Shown here: positions 10,750 to 21,839 of the stretch, one piece after another | How the letters are laid out: every line of letters begins with the position of its first letter | How positions within the stretch are numbered: position 1 is the stretch's first letter | Source: Luidia sarsii | Lineage: Eukaryota; Echinodermata; Asteroidea; Paxillosida; Luidiidae | Direction: 5' to 3' | Assembly: GCA_949987565.1 (NCBI GenBank) | Contig: OX465120.1 | Location: 1,777,037 to 1,841,036 of the forward strand | DNA: 64,000 nt | Notes under the pieces: generated by a model | Database searches by the model: none | Seen by the model: only the letters and a program-made list of their open reading frames with translations | Told to the model about the DNA's origin: nothing | Translations under genes and position numbers: made by a program

Positions 10750-11510
10750 ATACGTAGATGAATGGATAGAGGGAGGGAGGGATGGAGGGAGGCGGGGAGG
10801 AAGGGAGGGAGGGATGGGGGAGGGATTGGGCACGGATGGGGAGGGATGCAGGCAGGGAGGAAGGCGGGGAGGGAGGCAGGGTGGGGGAGGGAGGGAAGGG
10901 AGGGAAGGATGGGGGAGGGATGGAGGGAGGCAGGCAGGCGGAGAGGGAGGCAGGGAGGGAGGCAGGCAGGGAGGGAGCAGGAGGCGGGGAGGGAGGCAGG
11001 CAGGGAGGGAGGCGGGGAGGGAGGCAGGCAGGGAGGAAGGCGGGGAGGGAGACAGGCAGGGAGGGAGGCGGGGAGGGAGACAGGCAGGGAGGCAGGGACG
11101 GAGGCAGGGAGGCAGACAGGCAGGGAGGCAGGGAGAGAGGGAGGGAGGGAGGGAGGGAAGGAGGGAGGCAGGGGGAGGCAGGGAGGCAGGAAGGCAGGGA
11201 GGGAGGCAGGAAGGGAGGCAGAGAGGCAGGGAGGCAGGGGCAGGGAGGGAGGGAGTGAGTGAGGGAGGCAGGCAGGGAGTGGTTGAGGGAGGCAGGCAGG
11301 GAGGAAGGGAGGCAGGCAGGCAGGGAGAGAGGGAGGGAGGGAGGCAGGAAGGGAGGCAGGGAGGCAGGGAGGCAGGGGGGCAGGCAGGGAGTGAGTGAGG
11401 GAGGCAGGCAGGGAGGCAGGGAGCCAGGGAGGGAGGCAGGGAGGTAGGGAGGCAAGGAGGGAGGCAGGGAGGGAGGCAGGGAGGGAGGCAGGGAAGGAGT
11501 GAGGGATAGG
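10750..11510. repeat. (GGGAGGCAGGCA)n simple repeat
   Basis: Purine-rich GGGA/GGCA tetranucleotide array. Very long Pro/Ser/Leu or Gly/Arg/Glu frames are artefacts of the absence of T on one strand. Confidence 0.93.
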
Positions 11511-11519
11511 AAATTGAAA

Positions 11520-12225
11520 CAGATATATATTCAAACATCAATCAGGCATCAAACAATTAGTGGAAATCATTAATAATTTCAGAAAGAGTTTATCATATTT
11601 CATTTGAATTAAATAAAAACAAGAGAACAAAGATTCGTGATTAGTTTCATATCGAAGAATAAACCAGTGTTATAAAAAAAAATCACAATTATTTTGGATA
11701 AAAATGGCACACAATATAAATTGGTTAGGCACACAGAGGTTCCAAAATTCAAACCCGAGTTATACAATACCACGGACGATCGTAAGTGAAAGTTATGATC
11801 GCGTTAGAGAATGACGGGGCACCGGTTGGATAATGAGAATCAACGGGAGTGCATTGTAGTCGGCGTCCGATGGGAACCATGCAAAGTGGGGGGCAGCCGT
11901 GGGAATGGACGGGCGGGAGGGAAATAAAAAAATAAACAGAACGAACAGGACATTTAGTGAAAGCAGGGAACCACTGTTAACAAGACAACCCAAAGTGCTG
12001 TTAGGCGAAGTAAAAACAAAACCATGTTTCTCAGCGCCGCCCACTTCCATTTTGGGGGCCGTCTGTATTTTGTTTAAAAATATTGTTTCATTTTTGAAAA
12101 ATGCAGTTTACTTACTTAAAAAACACTGAAAAAGTCAACAAAGACATTGGTTAAGACAAAGCAACGCTAAATGACATGTTTAATTACATGCATTTGAACA
12201 GTTCTCTGGTCCAACTTGTCTTTCA
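11520..12225. other. non-coding stretch, nothing recognised
   Basis: AT-rich unique sequence. No exon, RNA gene or repeat boundary is supported. Confidence 0.5.
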
Positions 12226-12231
12226 TTTTAA

Positions 12232-12638
12232 AGGGATAACACAACATTGGTCGAGGCCAAAGAATAGCATCCATACGCTGTCTGATCCAACATACTCATG
12301 TATGTACGTGGAATACATGTACGATAGCACACCTGTGAAAATTACAGTTCAATCCGCCTAGGGACCAAGTCTCGAGAAAATAGTAACAAAATGCTTCATT
12401 TGTTTCGCGAAAATGCAGCATTCAACGTATTGTTCCGAAAAAACGTAAACTTAGATCTCGGTGAGACGTGAATGATTTCTTTTACCCTTTTCTCCCAAAC
12501 TAAACATTTTAGGGAGAAATATTTCAGTGCGAAGTCTCTTACATGTATTTAACCATCTTCAAACTGTAAGTTTCATCGTGTTCATGTAAATCTGTGAACA
12601 TTTCTGTTGTTTGATCTTACCAATGTTGTTTAGGGGCT
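12232..12638 (-). mobile_element. TTAA-flanked MITE, AGCCCCTACACAACATTGGT family, copy 1
   Basis: The 407-bp element has inverted ends (AGGGATAACACAACATTGGT at the left, complementary to ACCAATGTTGTTTAGGGGCT at the right) and is flanked by TTAA on both sides. Internal landmarks such as GATCTCGGTGAGACGT and AAATGCAGCATTCAA recur in copies at 29318 and 31096, with partial copies near 38605 and 50700. TTAA targets are typical of piggyBac and Kolobok transposons. It is non-coding. Confidence 0.88.
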
Positions 12639-12869
12639 TTAAAAGTGTAGTGGAGTGTACACTTAGTGTCCATGTACATGTACCCCATACATGTTGATGA
12701 CGTACATGTTGATATTGATAATTTTGTTTTTCGTATCAGTCCAGGACACGTCATACTTTTAACTCACTCTCTCCCTCACCTACAATACATGATTATAATC
12801 CTGAATCAAATTAAGGGTTGTCCCTGTAGTACAGTTGTATGCAGGCTGGCTAATGAAATTAAAGTATAG

Positions 12870-13164
12870 GCAGGCAGGTACAGTCAGACAGTGTATGTAG
12901 GCAGATGAGCAGGCAGGGAGGCAAGCAGGGAGGGAGGGAGGCAGGGAGGCAGGCAGGCAGGCAGAGAGGGAAGGAGGGAGGCAGGGAGGCAGGGAGGCAG
13001 GGAGGCAGACAAAAAGACAGACAGACAGACAGACAGACAGGGCAGGGTGGCAGAGAGACAGGCAGGCAGGCAGACAGATAGAAAGACAGACAGACAGGCA
13101 GGCAGGCAGGTAGGCAGGCAGGCAGGCAGACAGACAGACAGACAGACAGACCAATAGAAAGACA

Positions 13165-13197
<33 letters not shown>

Positions 13198-13485
13198 ACA
13201 GAAAGACAGACAGACAGGGCAGACAGGCAGGGAGGCAGGCAGGCAGGCAGACAGGCAGACAGGCAGACAGAAAGACAGACAGACAGGGCAGGGTGTCAGA
13301 GAGACAGAGGCAGGCAGACAGATAGAAAGACAGACAGACAGACAGGCAGGCAGGCAGGTAGGCAGGCAGGCAGGCAGACAGACATACAGACAGACAAATG
13401 GAAAGATAGACAGGCAGGCAGGCAGGCAGGCAGACAGAAAGACAGACAGACAGGGCAGGCAGGCAGGCAGGCAGGCAGAGAGTAG
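12870..13485. repeat. (CAGG)n/(CAGA)n simple repeat with higher-order blocks
   Basis: Alternating runs of CAGG and CAGA units, in blocks of roughly 180-190 bp that recur with GGCAGGGTGGCAGAGAGACA-like interruptions. Confidence 0.93.
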
Positions 13486-13744
13486 CGCCAGTCAAAAGCA
13501 TTTAGCGTAACCAGTGACCACCACCTCATTTCTACATACAGTGTACTGTATACATACAAAAATTGCTATACTTAGTACATGTAGGAGGCATACTGTACTA
13601 AGTTACATGTACATGTAGTACAACTGCTAGTGATATTGTTTGTACAATTGTTCATGCAACACTAGACACCGAGTATATAGAATTACTGCTTGCATTCGCT
13701 GTACACTAATGATACACTGTTCAAGGGTGTGAACAATTCTGTTC

Positions 13745-13911
13745 CGTCTCTCTCTCTCGGTTTCATTCTTGTTCTCTGTCTGTTTCACCTCTCTCTTACT
13801 CCGAGTCTGTCTCTGTCTCTGTCCCTTCATGTACATTTACATTGTGTGTACACGTACATAATATCATCCTCTTGGTCTCTCCATGGGTTTCTCAGTCTCT
13901 TTCTGTCTGTC

Positions 13912-13969
<58 letters not shown>

Positions 13970-14020
13970 CTCTCTCTCTCTCTCTCTCTCTCTCTCACTA
14001 TGTCTGCCTCTCTCTCTCTG

Positions 14021-14107
<87 letters not shown>

Positions 14108-14505
14108 ATGTCTGCCTCTCTCTCTCTGTCTCTTTCTATTGCTCTCTGTCATGTCTGTCTCTATCTGCCTCTCTCTGTTCATCTCTGTCTGTCTATCTGT
14201 CTAGAGCTCTACCTTTCTCTGTCTCTCTATGCCTCTGTTTTTCTCTGTCTCTGTCTCTCCCTGTCTGTCTGCCTGTCTCTCCTTCTGTCTCTGTCTCTCT
14301 CCCTTTCTCTGGCTCTCAGTCTCTCTAGATGTCTGTCTAGATGTCTCTGTCTGTCTCTGCCTCTCTCTGTCTGTCTCTCTAGATGTCTGTCTCTGTCTCT
14401 GTCTGTCTCGCCTCTCCCTGTCCGTCTCTCTAGATGTCTGTCTCTCTATGTCTCTGCCTCTCTCTCTCTCTGTCTCTCTGTGTCTGTCTCTCCCCCTCTC
14501 TGGAT
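13745..14505. repeat. CT-rich microsatellite
   Basis: Long (CT)n and (TCTG)n runs with a duplicated CACTATGTCTGCCTCTCTCT block at about 13996 and 14104. Confidence 0.95.
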
Positions 14506-14639
14506 TTATTCGGGGTGAATGGGTTTCAATCCAACCCAGGCATGGGTGATGAGTCAGCCCAATACAATCATCCCCAAATAAAATGGATTTACATACAACC
14601 TGTGCATATTTAGTCCCCCATCACCGTGCACACCCATGC

Positions 14640-15075
14640 ACGTCCCACGCATGTATTTTTATAAACATGTACAGTACATGTGGAAGGTGTGTCCCATACA
14701 TTGTATACATGTCCAAGAATGCTCCATTAACTACTCTACATGAAAGTCAATCGACAATGACCAAATACATACGTGTACATGTACATATGTACTACATGTA
14801 CTGTACTATTGCATGTGCTTCACGTACAGTACATGCATATGTACTGTACTGTACATGTACATGTATTGTACATGTAAACACATACACATCTGTAGGCCTA
14901 CCATACAATGCACAATGCATACAGTGTACATGTACACGCCATGTGTACATGTACATGTACATGAACGTGTACATGTACATTTACTGTACATGTACCAGTA
15001 TGTACACACAATGTACACATAGTTGTACAATGTACAGTGTACATTATACATGTACATGTAGTACAGAGCGGCAAA
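14640..15075. repeat. TACATGTA palindrome-rich stretch
   Basis: Same composition as 7690-8270, with overlapping TACATGTAC and TGTACAGTACATG motifs. Confidence 0.88.
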
Positions 15076-15082
15076 TCTAGTG

Positions 15083-15384
15083 CCTTGTGGAGACCTACAT
15101 TATGTAAGATAATCTACAGTAGGTTGAATAGGTCTCCACAGGGAAATTGTAAAGGTGTATATACTGGGTACAGTAGGTCTTCATGAAGTTTTCACGAAAC
15201 TGATTTTTGGAAATGAGTAAAAAACTGGAAATTTGTGATGGGTAAGAATTATCTAAAAGGGACATACGGTCCAAATTTCTACACAGGAAAGTGAATGTGG
15301 TTGAAATGGGAGCATTTTTAAAACATACATGTAGTTTCTCACACAGTTGTGTAGTGCATAATGCAAAGCCACGTCTCCACAAGG
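15083..15384 (+). mobile_element. foldback element, family E copy 1
   Basis: The ends CCTTGTGGAGAC and GTCTCCACAAGG are perfect inverted 12-mers. Internal landmarks (CAGGGAAATTGTAAAGGTGT, GGGACATACGGTC, AAAGTGAATGTGGTTGAAA) recur in order at 37222-37480. It is non-coding. No target duplication was identified. Confidence 0.72.
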
Positions 15385-15617
15385 ATACAGATTCAGGTAT
15401 GTACAGTGTACACATGTACATGTACATGTACAGGTACAGTGCTGGTGGGCATAGTATACATGTACATGTATCCATCTCAATACAGTTAACACTACAGGTT
15501 AATGCAACATACATTGTACACTGCTCATAATGTACATGTACATGACCGTAAAGTGTGTCACTGTATACCTATTTCTAAACCGTCCAGTTAAGGACAGAAA
15601 ACACCCCAAGCACTTAC

Positions 15618-15662
15618 CACGATGTTGGCAACCTCACGATCATGTTCGTCCTGCGAATCCAT
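15618..15662 (-). CDS. candidate first coding exon (start codon), unrecognised minus-strand gene
   Basis: On the minus strand ATG has A at -3 and G at +4 (CAGAAATGG). The 45-bp frame MDSQDEHDREVANIV ends exactly at a consensus donor (GTG then GTAAGTG). The acidic, charged peptide is typical of an N-terminus. The upstream region to about 15780 would be 5' UTR. It ends in phase 0, which matches the entry of the candidate exon at 9665-9749. I do not recognise the gene from this N-terminus. Confidence 0.45.
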
Positions 15663-15789
15663 TTCTGACGACGAAAAAAACCAAAAACCCGTCGGAAAAA
15701 AAATGTCAACAACGATCCAATTGACGACGCGAAGGATCAATCAGTCGCAGTGCCTGAAGATTAAGCTGCAATTGGGAGAGAAAAAAAAA

Positions 15790-16085
15790 CAAGATTAAAA
15801 ATAAAATGCAGACAAACAATCAAGACTCGTTAAGAAGATGCGCTTTTTAATTACATGTAGCTATGACCGAGTTGTAAACGATTGAAAAAAAATGGCAACG
15901 AAAATCTTGGACTGTAGTCACTTGACCGGACATTGATTTCACCATTTGACTCATCGTACATTGTAGCTCACAGTCAATCGGCATGACGATGAGCGATGCA
16001 AAGAAACAATGCGGCCTATCGCAACTTACGATGGGTTAGTATCAATCATAAGTCAAGTTACGATGCACATTAAAAAAGGCTTTGA
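15790..16085. other. possible promoter side of the minus-strand candidate gene
   Basis: AT-rich unique sequence upstream of the start-codon exon. No TATA box or other element can be called with confidence. Confidence 0.3.
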
Positions 16086-16087
16086 GA

Positions 16088-16215
16088 AATCCAGCCCGGG
16101 ACTTGAACCCGAGACCTCTGGATCGACGTACCGGCGCTCTCCCATCTGAGCTATCCAGCTATTAGATGGTGGTGGTCTTCCCAAAAGAGTCAATTACATC
16201 GTGTACGTATCTTTG
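16088..16215 (-). mobile_element. tRNA-derived SINE head, copy 1
   Basis: On the minus strand an A-box-like TAGCTCAGATGGGAGAGC is followed about 35 bp later by a B box in CTCGGGTTCAAGTCCCGGG, the pol III internal promoter layout of a tRNA. The acceptor ends (GCTGGAT and CTGGATT) are not complementary, so it is not a working tRNA gene. The same head with the same neighbouring GATGGTGG-CTTCCC segment occurs at 42575-42700. Confidence 0.8.
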
Positions 16216-16734
16216 GGTGGGGGACACATTAATTAATTAATTAATCAACATTTTTAACTAGTGCTCAGTTCAATCTGGCATCCAACTGCCAAACATCGTC
16301 AGTCCGACCATTAATTTTTTTTCCCACCCCCCCCCCCCTCTCTTCCCAATCGCCCACCGACGGATGACACTAATGTTGTTTACACTGGACGTCCGCGGAG
16401 CGCACTGCCTGTTTACATGAGCATTTGGCATTTTGCGCGCATTTCTGCGCCCACCTTATTCAGTACAAAAGGCCCATTCTGAATAGCGGGTCTGTGACGC
16501 ACGAATGCACCGGACATGATTTACGTAGGTAATGTACATGTGCATGTACGTACATGCACTTAAAGAAGAGTGTGGGTATATGTACACAGGCGGCTTAACG
16601 AGCATTTTACTTGTCAAGTAATTATCTTGAAGATTGCTTACTGCCTTGGTTTCCTAAATTAGTTTGCTGAAAACAAATCTTTAAGAGGGACTGGTGATTT
16701 AATCATATGTAGCAGGACCTTTCCCTTGCAGGGC

Positions 16735-16885
16735 AAGCAGTGGGGAAGGGATCAAAGGAGGAAAGCTGGTAGACAGACCAGGGTGAGATCAAAGGGAAGG
16801 GCAAGCAGTAGGGAAGGGATCAAAGGAGGAAAGCTGGTAGACAGACCAGGGTGAGACCAAAGGGAAGGGCAAGCAGTGGAGACGG
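16735..16885 (+). repeat. direct repeat, about 66 bp, just over two units
   Basis: GGGCAAGCAGTGGGGAAGG, then GATCAAAGGAGGAAAGCTGG and AGACAGACCAGGGTGAGA, are repeated almost exactly. Confidence 0.92.
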
Positions 16886-16889
16886 GATT

Positions 16890-17520
16890 AATGAGAGGAT
16901 CAAATTCATCAAAAGAAGGATTTAACAGTGTACAGTATATAAAACTGTCATAATAAATCATCTTTTTATTTTTTAACCAGGAAGCTGACAACTTCTTTTT
17001 TAATCAATTAATAATGAGCAAGGAAAACGAACTTTATAAGCTACCATCTGGCCTTTATTATTTTTCCGGTATACTGTATTATGAAGAATTGGAAAATTTC
17101 ATAATATGATTAATGATGCACTACATAGATTTAAATCATTAGTATTTAGTAAATTAATTATGTAGCCCCCCTAAAACAAATAGTTGTGCTTCCTATTTAG
17201 TATTACCGGTATATGGCCTCTGAAAATAGGGTGTACATGTACATGGACATGTACATGTACTGTAAAATTGGGTTTTTAAATTTTTTTATGCTGAGTCATA
17301 CATAATGCATGATGTACCTGTATAAATGTACACATGTACCAGTACACTATAGGGTATTCGACCGTTTAAGAAAAGCCAAAAATTTGACCAGCTGTTTGCT
17401 TTTTGTATACAGCTGGTCGAATTCCCTTCCTGGTCGAAAATATCTGCACTTACCCTATTGACAACATAAATGGTTACTCAAGCCAACATAAACATGATTT
17501 TCTATCATACACGTGTATCA
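16890..17520. other. AT-rich non-coding stretch
   Basis: Includes an imperfect 20-bp inverted pair, CAGCTGTTTGCTTTTTG / ATACAGCTGGTCGAATTCCC, near 17389-17425. No gene was seen. Confidence 0.5.
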
Positions 17521-17524
17521 TGAA

Positions 17525-18205
17525 TGCAGGGTCGATTGATCATTGATCTAAATCAAGTTGATTGATCATTGATCTAAACCACGTTGATTGATCATTGATC
17601 TAAACCACATTGATTGATTATTGATCTAAACACCATTGATTGATTATTGATCTAAACACCATTGATTGATCATTGATCTAAACCACATTGATTGATCATT
17701 GATCTACATCACGTTGATTGATCATTGATCTAAACCACATTGATTGATCATTGATCTAAACCACATTGATTGATCATTGATCTAAACCAAATTGATTGAT
17801 CATTGATCTAAACCACATTGATTGATCATTGATCTAAACCACATTGATTGATCATTGGTCTAATTCACATTGATTGATCATTGATCTAAACCACATTGAT
17901 TGATCATTGATCTAAACCACATTGATTGATAACTGATCTAAACCACATTGATTGATCATTGATCTAAACCACATTGATTGATCATTGATCTACATCACGT
18001 TGATTGATCATTGATCTAAACCACATTGATTGATCATTGATCTAAACCACATTGATTGATCATTGATCTAAACCAAATTGATTGATCATTGATCTAAACC
18101 ACATTGATTGATCATTGATCTACATCACGTTGATTGATCATTGATCTAAACCACATTGATTGATCATTGATCTAAACCAAATTGATTGATCATTGATCTA
18201 CACAC
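17525..18205. repeat. 26-bp minisatellite, about 26 units, with higher-order structure
   Basis: The unit contains TTGATTGATCATTGATC and then TAAACCACA. Variant units (CTACATCACG, AAACCAAATTG) recur in the same order at about 17700, 17990 and 18120, showing that blocks of several units were duplicated. Each unit carries the palindrome TGATCA. Confidence 0.96.
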
Positions 18206-18219
18206 TGTACATCTCGTTG

Positions 18220-19080
18220 ATTGAATCACTCGTTGCGCCATCAACATAAGGTGTCAGGAAAGTTGGAAACACACTTTCCCCCAAACAAACTTTAGGGTTA
18301 ATCATGGCGTCAAAATGGGGTCGGCCGGGAAACTGGATAAAAAAGTATCAAACTCGAAGTATAGTTTTATTTGGCCTTACAAGTTACAGCATGTTTCAAG
18401 CTATAGCTAGCCAGGCTACAGTATATAAACTACATTTACCAGGAACCCTAGGTCTAGTTCTAACTTGTAATCCTTTTTTTTTTAAACCATTTTTGAGACA
18501 ATCAAAATGAAAAAGAAGTGTACAAAAATGAGTAAATAATAATTATAACTAGCTTATTTTAGAGTGCAGGAAAGCCTACAAGTACAATCCATGATGTACA
18601 AACTACATGTAGGCCTAGTACAAAAGAAGTAGTACTACATTGCTGTACATACATATACTGGGTATAGTGTAACAGTAATTTAAGTAAACACAGTAATCGC
18701 ACCATTATTTATTGGCATTAAATTAATTAAATTTGTCATTATAACTCGTACATCAAATTAAACACGTAAAATAACCATCTGCTTCGCATACCGATGAGAT
18801 AACAAACCCTCTGTGTATTTGAGTGTCAAATTTACAGACCATTAACTATTCAAAACAACATCAACAACATTAATTAATTAATTATTGTTGTTGGGTAATC
18901 AATCATTCGTGCGGAGAGCACGCGTCCGGAAACTGGGCCACCGCTGGCCGGCCAATAAACCTCTCGAAATAATGGTGCCTAGCTTCCACCACACCCTGCC
19001 TTCCTCCCCATCAGATAAATCACAAGTGTGGACGTGGAAAAGCTGTCAGTTCGACCACATGTTTTTTTTTACAGATCTGC
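18220..19080. other. non-coding stretch, nothing certain
   Basis: AT-rich with a few unique GC-richer patches near 18905-19060. No frame with good splice sites. Confidence 0.5.
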
Positions 19081-19091
19081 AAAATACTCAC

Positions 19092-19211
19092 ATTTCGAGA
19101 GGAGTCGAGATACCTTCCTGTGGACTTTCTCCAGAACGTCGTACTCGTTCAGTTTTGATGTGTGGAAGATACCAATATCTCCATAGGGGTGGTAACAAAT
19201 TACCATGAAAC
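19092..19211 (-). CDS. candidate 120-bp internal exon of an unrecognised minus-strand gene
   Basis: Between an acceptor (TTATTTCATATTAG) and a consensus donor (AAAT then GTGAGT) one minus-strand frame reads FMVICYHPYGDIGIFHTSKL then NEYDVLEKVHRKVSRLLSK. It enters and leaves in phase 1. The peptide has a hydrophobic-aromatic first half (a beta-strand-like MVICY, then HPYGDIG) and an amphipathic helix-like second half, and looks like part of a folded domain. No family was recognised. The partner exons were not found with confidence; a weak candidate is at 19770-19810. Confidence 0.5.
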
Positions 19212-19769
19212 CTAATATGAAATAATAAATACCTAATAGATCTCAAAATACAATTCAAATTCATATAAAAATAAGTAAAACCTACTCAGCAATCAAATTT
19301 ATTTATTCAATCAACCAAATATTTATGTTTTTACGAACTTTAATTAGTGAAGACAAATACAGCACCCCTTTATTAAAAATGAAATCGACCTACACAGATC
19401 CGACGGCTGATCCATGCCTTTTGTTATGATTCATTACGAAAGCATTGCAGACCAACCACAATTACTATGATCTCATCCCAAACCACTAAAAATCGCCCAA
19501 TGGAGAAATAAAATCAGAACTTTTTCAAGAAGGGAGAGACAGAGAGACAAGTGGACCAACCAACACACAGACAAAGCACATTATACATTTTTTTCTTAAA
19601 AAAAAAAAATATCTGCCAACAAAGCAGCCACACCCGGTTTTCTTCCCCATGATGATTGTATGCATCTGGTCCACCGGCAACTTTCGATTCCAGGACTATA
19701 AATATAATATGAATCAATCTGCCACGTTGTTTCCTCGACATCTGGCACTTTTCTTTGAAGGTCACTTAC

Positions 19770-19810
19770 GTAATTGGCTACATGGTGGAGTTATGGGACG
19801 CCCTCTGTTG
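19770..19810 (-). CDS. weak candidate exon upstream of the 19.1-kb exon
   Basis: On the minus strand a T-rich tract and CGTTGAG precede 41 bp ending at a strong donor (TTAC then GTAAGTG). The frame NRGRPITPPCSQL leaves phase 1, matching the exon at 19092-19211. The segment begins with CAACAGAGGGCG, a CTCF-like motif seen elsewhere in non-coding DNA, which weakens the coding interpretation. Confidence 0.2.
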
Positions 19811-19858
19811 CTCAACGATTGAAAAAAAAAGTTGCGCTGCTCAATGCATTATTATTAT

Positions 19859-20041
19859 CGCAGTGGCTGTTGTTACGGCAGTCGTCCGTATGGTTCCCTG
19901 ACTTGATTGTATTTCGTCAGCATTGCAGGCTGGTTGAACCATTCTATTAGCTGATAGTCTGGTTCCAAGAGCTGAACATCCTGACAAATACTGTGAAGTC
20001 AGGGAACCACACGGACGACTGCCGTAACAACAGCCACTGCG
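19859..20041 (-). mobile_element. 183-bp MITE with 9-bp target duplication, copy 2 (inverted)
   Basis: Same length and ends as the element at 9053-9235 (CGCAGTGGCTGTTGTTACGG), but with the interior in reverse orientation. It is flanked on both sides by TATTATTAT (19850-19858 and 20042-20050). Identical length and near-identical arms suggest recent activity. Confidence 0.93.
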
Positions 20042-20060
20042 TATTATTATCGAATCCGAT

Positions 20061-20309
20061 GGGCCTTTTCCAAAACCCGGCTTAGGCTTCGGCTCCGGCT
20101 TCGTCTCTGTTATCCAGAAGCTGAAAACACAGGTTAGAGTTCTTTGTTGAAGCTAAAGCTTTGGATTCTATTTTTTTCAAAACGCAGTATAACATTAAAA
20201 AAAAACGAATCCAAAGGCCTCCGGTTTCATGTCTTGTACTTAAAAAAAGTATGAAAGAAGTATGAAAAAGCCTGAGCCTAAGTCGGAGTTTGGGAAAGAG
20301 AAAGGGCCC
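20061..20309 (+). mobile_element. foldback element, family F copy 1
   Basis: The inverted ends are GGGCCTTTTCCAAAACCCGG then CTTAGGCTTCGG at the left, and GCCTAAGTCGGAGTTTGGGA then AAGAGAAAGGGCCCC at the right. The GGCTCCGGCTTCG arm recurs in a degenerate copy at 51337-51510. It is non-coding. Confidence 0.65.
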
Positions 20310-20344
20310 CACAATTTTTTTTCATTATTGTGACTATACGCGTA

Positions 20345-20602
20345 AAAATGTGCACCGGCACAACGACATGAGGAATATCCCACCAAAACACTTTTTGAGT
20401 AAACAACGCCTTAAGTAATTAAAGTATCTTCACAATTCGATTACAAATCAATTTTCTTTTTTGTTAATTTTCGGAAATTTTAAGTATTGGAGGAAACTTT
20501 GATATCATTTGAAAGCTAATGATACACTCTTTCACATCATTAGAAAATCTCAAAATATCAAAAGTGGGGTTATTCCTCATTATGCTGTGCCGGGTCACAT
20601 AA
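20345..20602 (-). mobile_element. foldback element, family G copy 1
   Basis: The left end CACCGGCACAACGACATGAG and the right end ATTATGCTGTGCCGGGTCAC are imperfect inverted repeats. Two internal blocks, CATTTGAAAGCTAATGATA and AAACACTTTTTGAGTAAACA, recur in the longer copy at 57516-57978. Confidence 0.65.
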
Positions 20603-20957
20603 TTGGCGACTTCCATAGACTCGTGCGTAAAATGACACGAGTGCATGTGAGTGAGATTTAGAGCTATACTTCTCCGTGCTTGAATGTGATTAATGTAGTA
20701 AAAGTCAAGAAATGTTTGCCTTGGCACAGTGCGCATAAATTATCTTTTGGCTCGATCGGGCAGTGGCTACGGACAATAATTTTGATCAGCCACTATTCCA
20801 TAGACACGTGTGCAATTCGAAGCCGCAGCCAATGAATTTGGCCAGGCCCTAACACACAAGTCTATGGGGTTACGGGCTGCAGCCACGTAGACTTCCTTAG
20901 AGTTAGAATTATCTCCATGGGCCCGGGCCCAAAGAACGAGCCACTTTCCTCTGAAAG

Positions 20958-20972
20958 CCAACAGAGGGCGCC
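20958..20972 (+). promoter_or_regulatory. CTCF-like motif
   Basis: CCAACAGAGGGCGCC, the same core as at 8291. Function is inferred from motif similarity only. Confidence 0.3.
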
Positions 20973-21239
20973 CTACTTAAATGACGCTCTGGACAACCGG
21001 GATGCTCTGGCGCGACATGTTGGCCGTGGCTGCGTCGGTTTATGACTATCCTCCCAACCAAAGGCTTTCTAGAAGTTTCTTTGGGTACTTTAACCTACAA
21101 TGTTGGGTTTGTGGCGTACGATTAATACTAAGGAAGTGTACATGGAGAATGGTTCACTGGTAACGGACAGCCTGCGTTCAGTTGCGGTTTTCCAAACGGC
21201 CATGGTAATAAACAGTGACTCGATCGCAGGCAAGCAGAG

Positions 21240-21835
21240 AGCTAGGCAGACAGACAGACAGACTGACTGACAGACAGACTGACAGACAGACAGACAAACT
21301 GACAGACTGACAGACTGACAGACTGACAGACTGACAGGCTGACAGACTGACAGACTGACAGACTGACAGACTGACAGACTGACAGACTGACAGACTGACA
21401 CACTGACAGACTAACAGACTGACAGACTGACAGACTGACAGACAGACAGACAGACCTACAGACTGACAGACTGACAGACAGACAGACAGACCTACAGACT
21501 GACAGACTGACAGACTGACAGACTGACAGACTGACGGACTGACGGACTGACAGACCGACAGACAGACAGACAGACATACTGACAGACTGATCGACAGACT
21601 GACAGACTAACAGACTGACAGACTAACAGACTGACAGACTGACAGACAGACAGACTAACAGACTGACAGACTGACAGACTGACAGACAGACAGACTGACT
21701 GACTGACAGACTGACAGACTGGCAGACTGACAGACTGACAGACTGACAGACTGACAGACTGACAGACAGACGGACTGACAGACTGACAGACTAACAGGCA
21801 AACCTACAGACAGACAGACAGACAGACAGAAAACA
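21240..21835. repeat. (GACTGACA)n simple repeat
   Basis: Octamer and tetramer units of GACTGACA/GACAGACA. Translations are Ser/Val/Cys/Gln artefacts. Confidence 0.95.
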
Positions 21836-21839
21836 GAGT

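Noticed and set aside
10742..11398. Gly/Arg/Glu-rich 218-codon plus-strand frame
   Set aside because: Pure translation of the GGGAGGCA repeat.
9990..11534. 514-codon open frame on the minus strand
   Set aside because: It spans two separate GA/GGCA simple repeats and is almost only Ser, Leu and Pro. Stops are absent because one strand lacks the needed bases.
16088..16165. A tRNA gene on the minus strand
   Set aside because: A and B boxes are present but the acceptor-stem halves are not complementary, and the same sequence with its flank recurs as a SINE.
17525..18205. CRISPR-like array or replication-origin iterons
   Set aside because: Repeats are head-to-tail without spacers, in a eukaryotic intergenic region.
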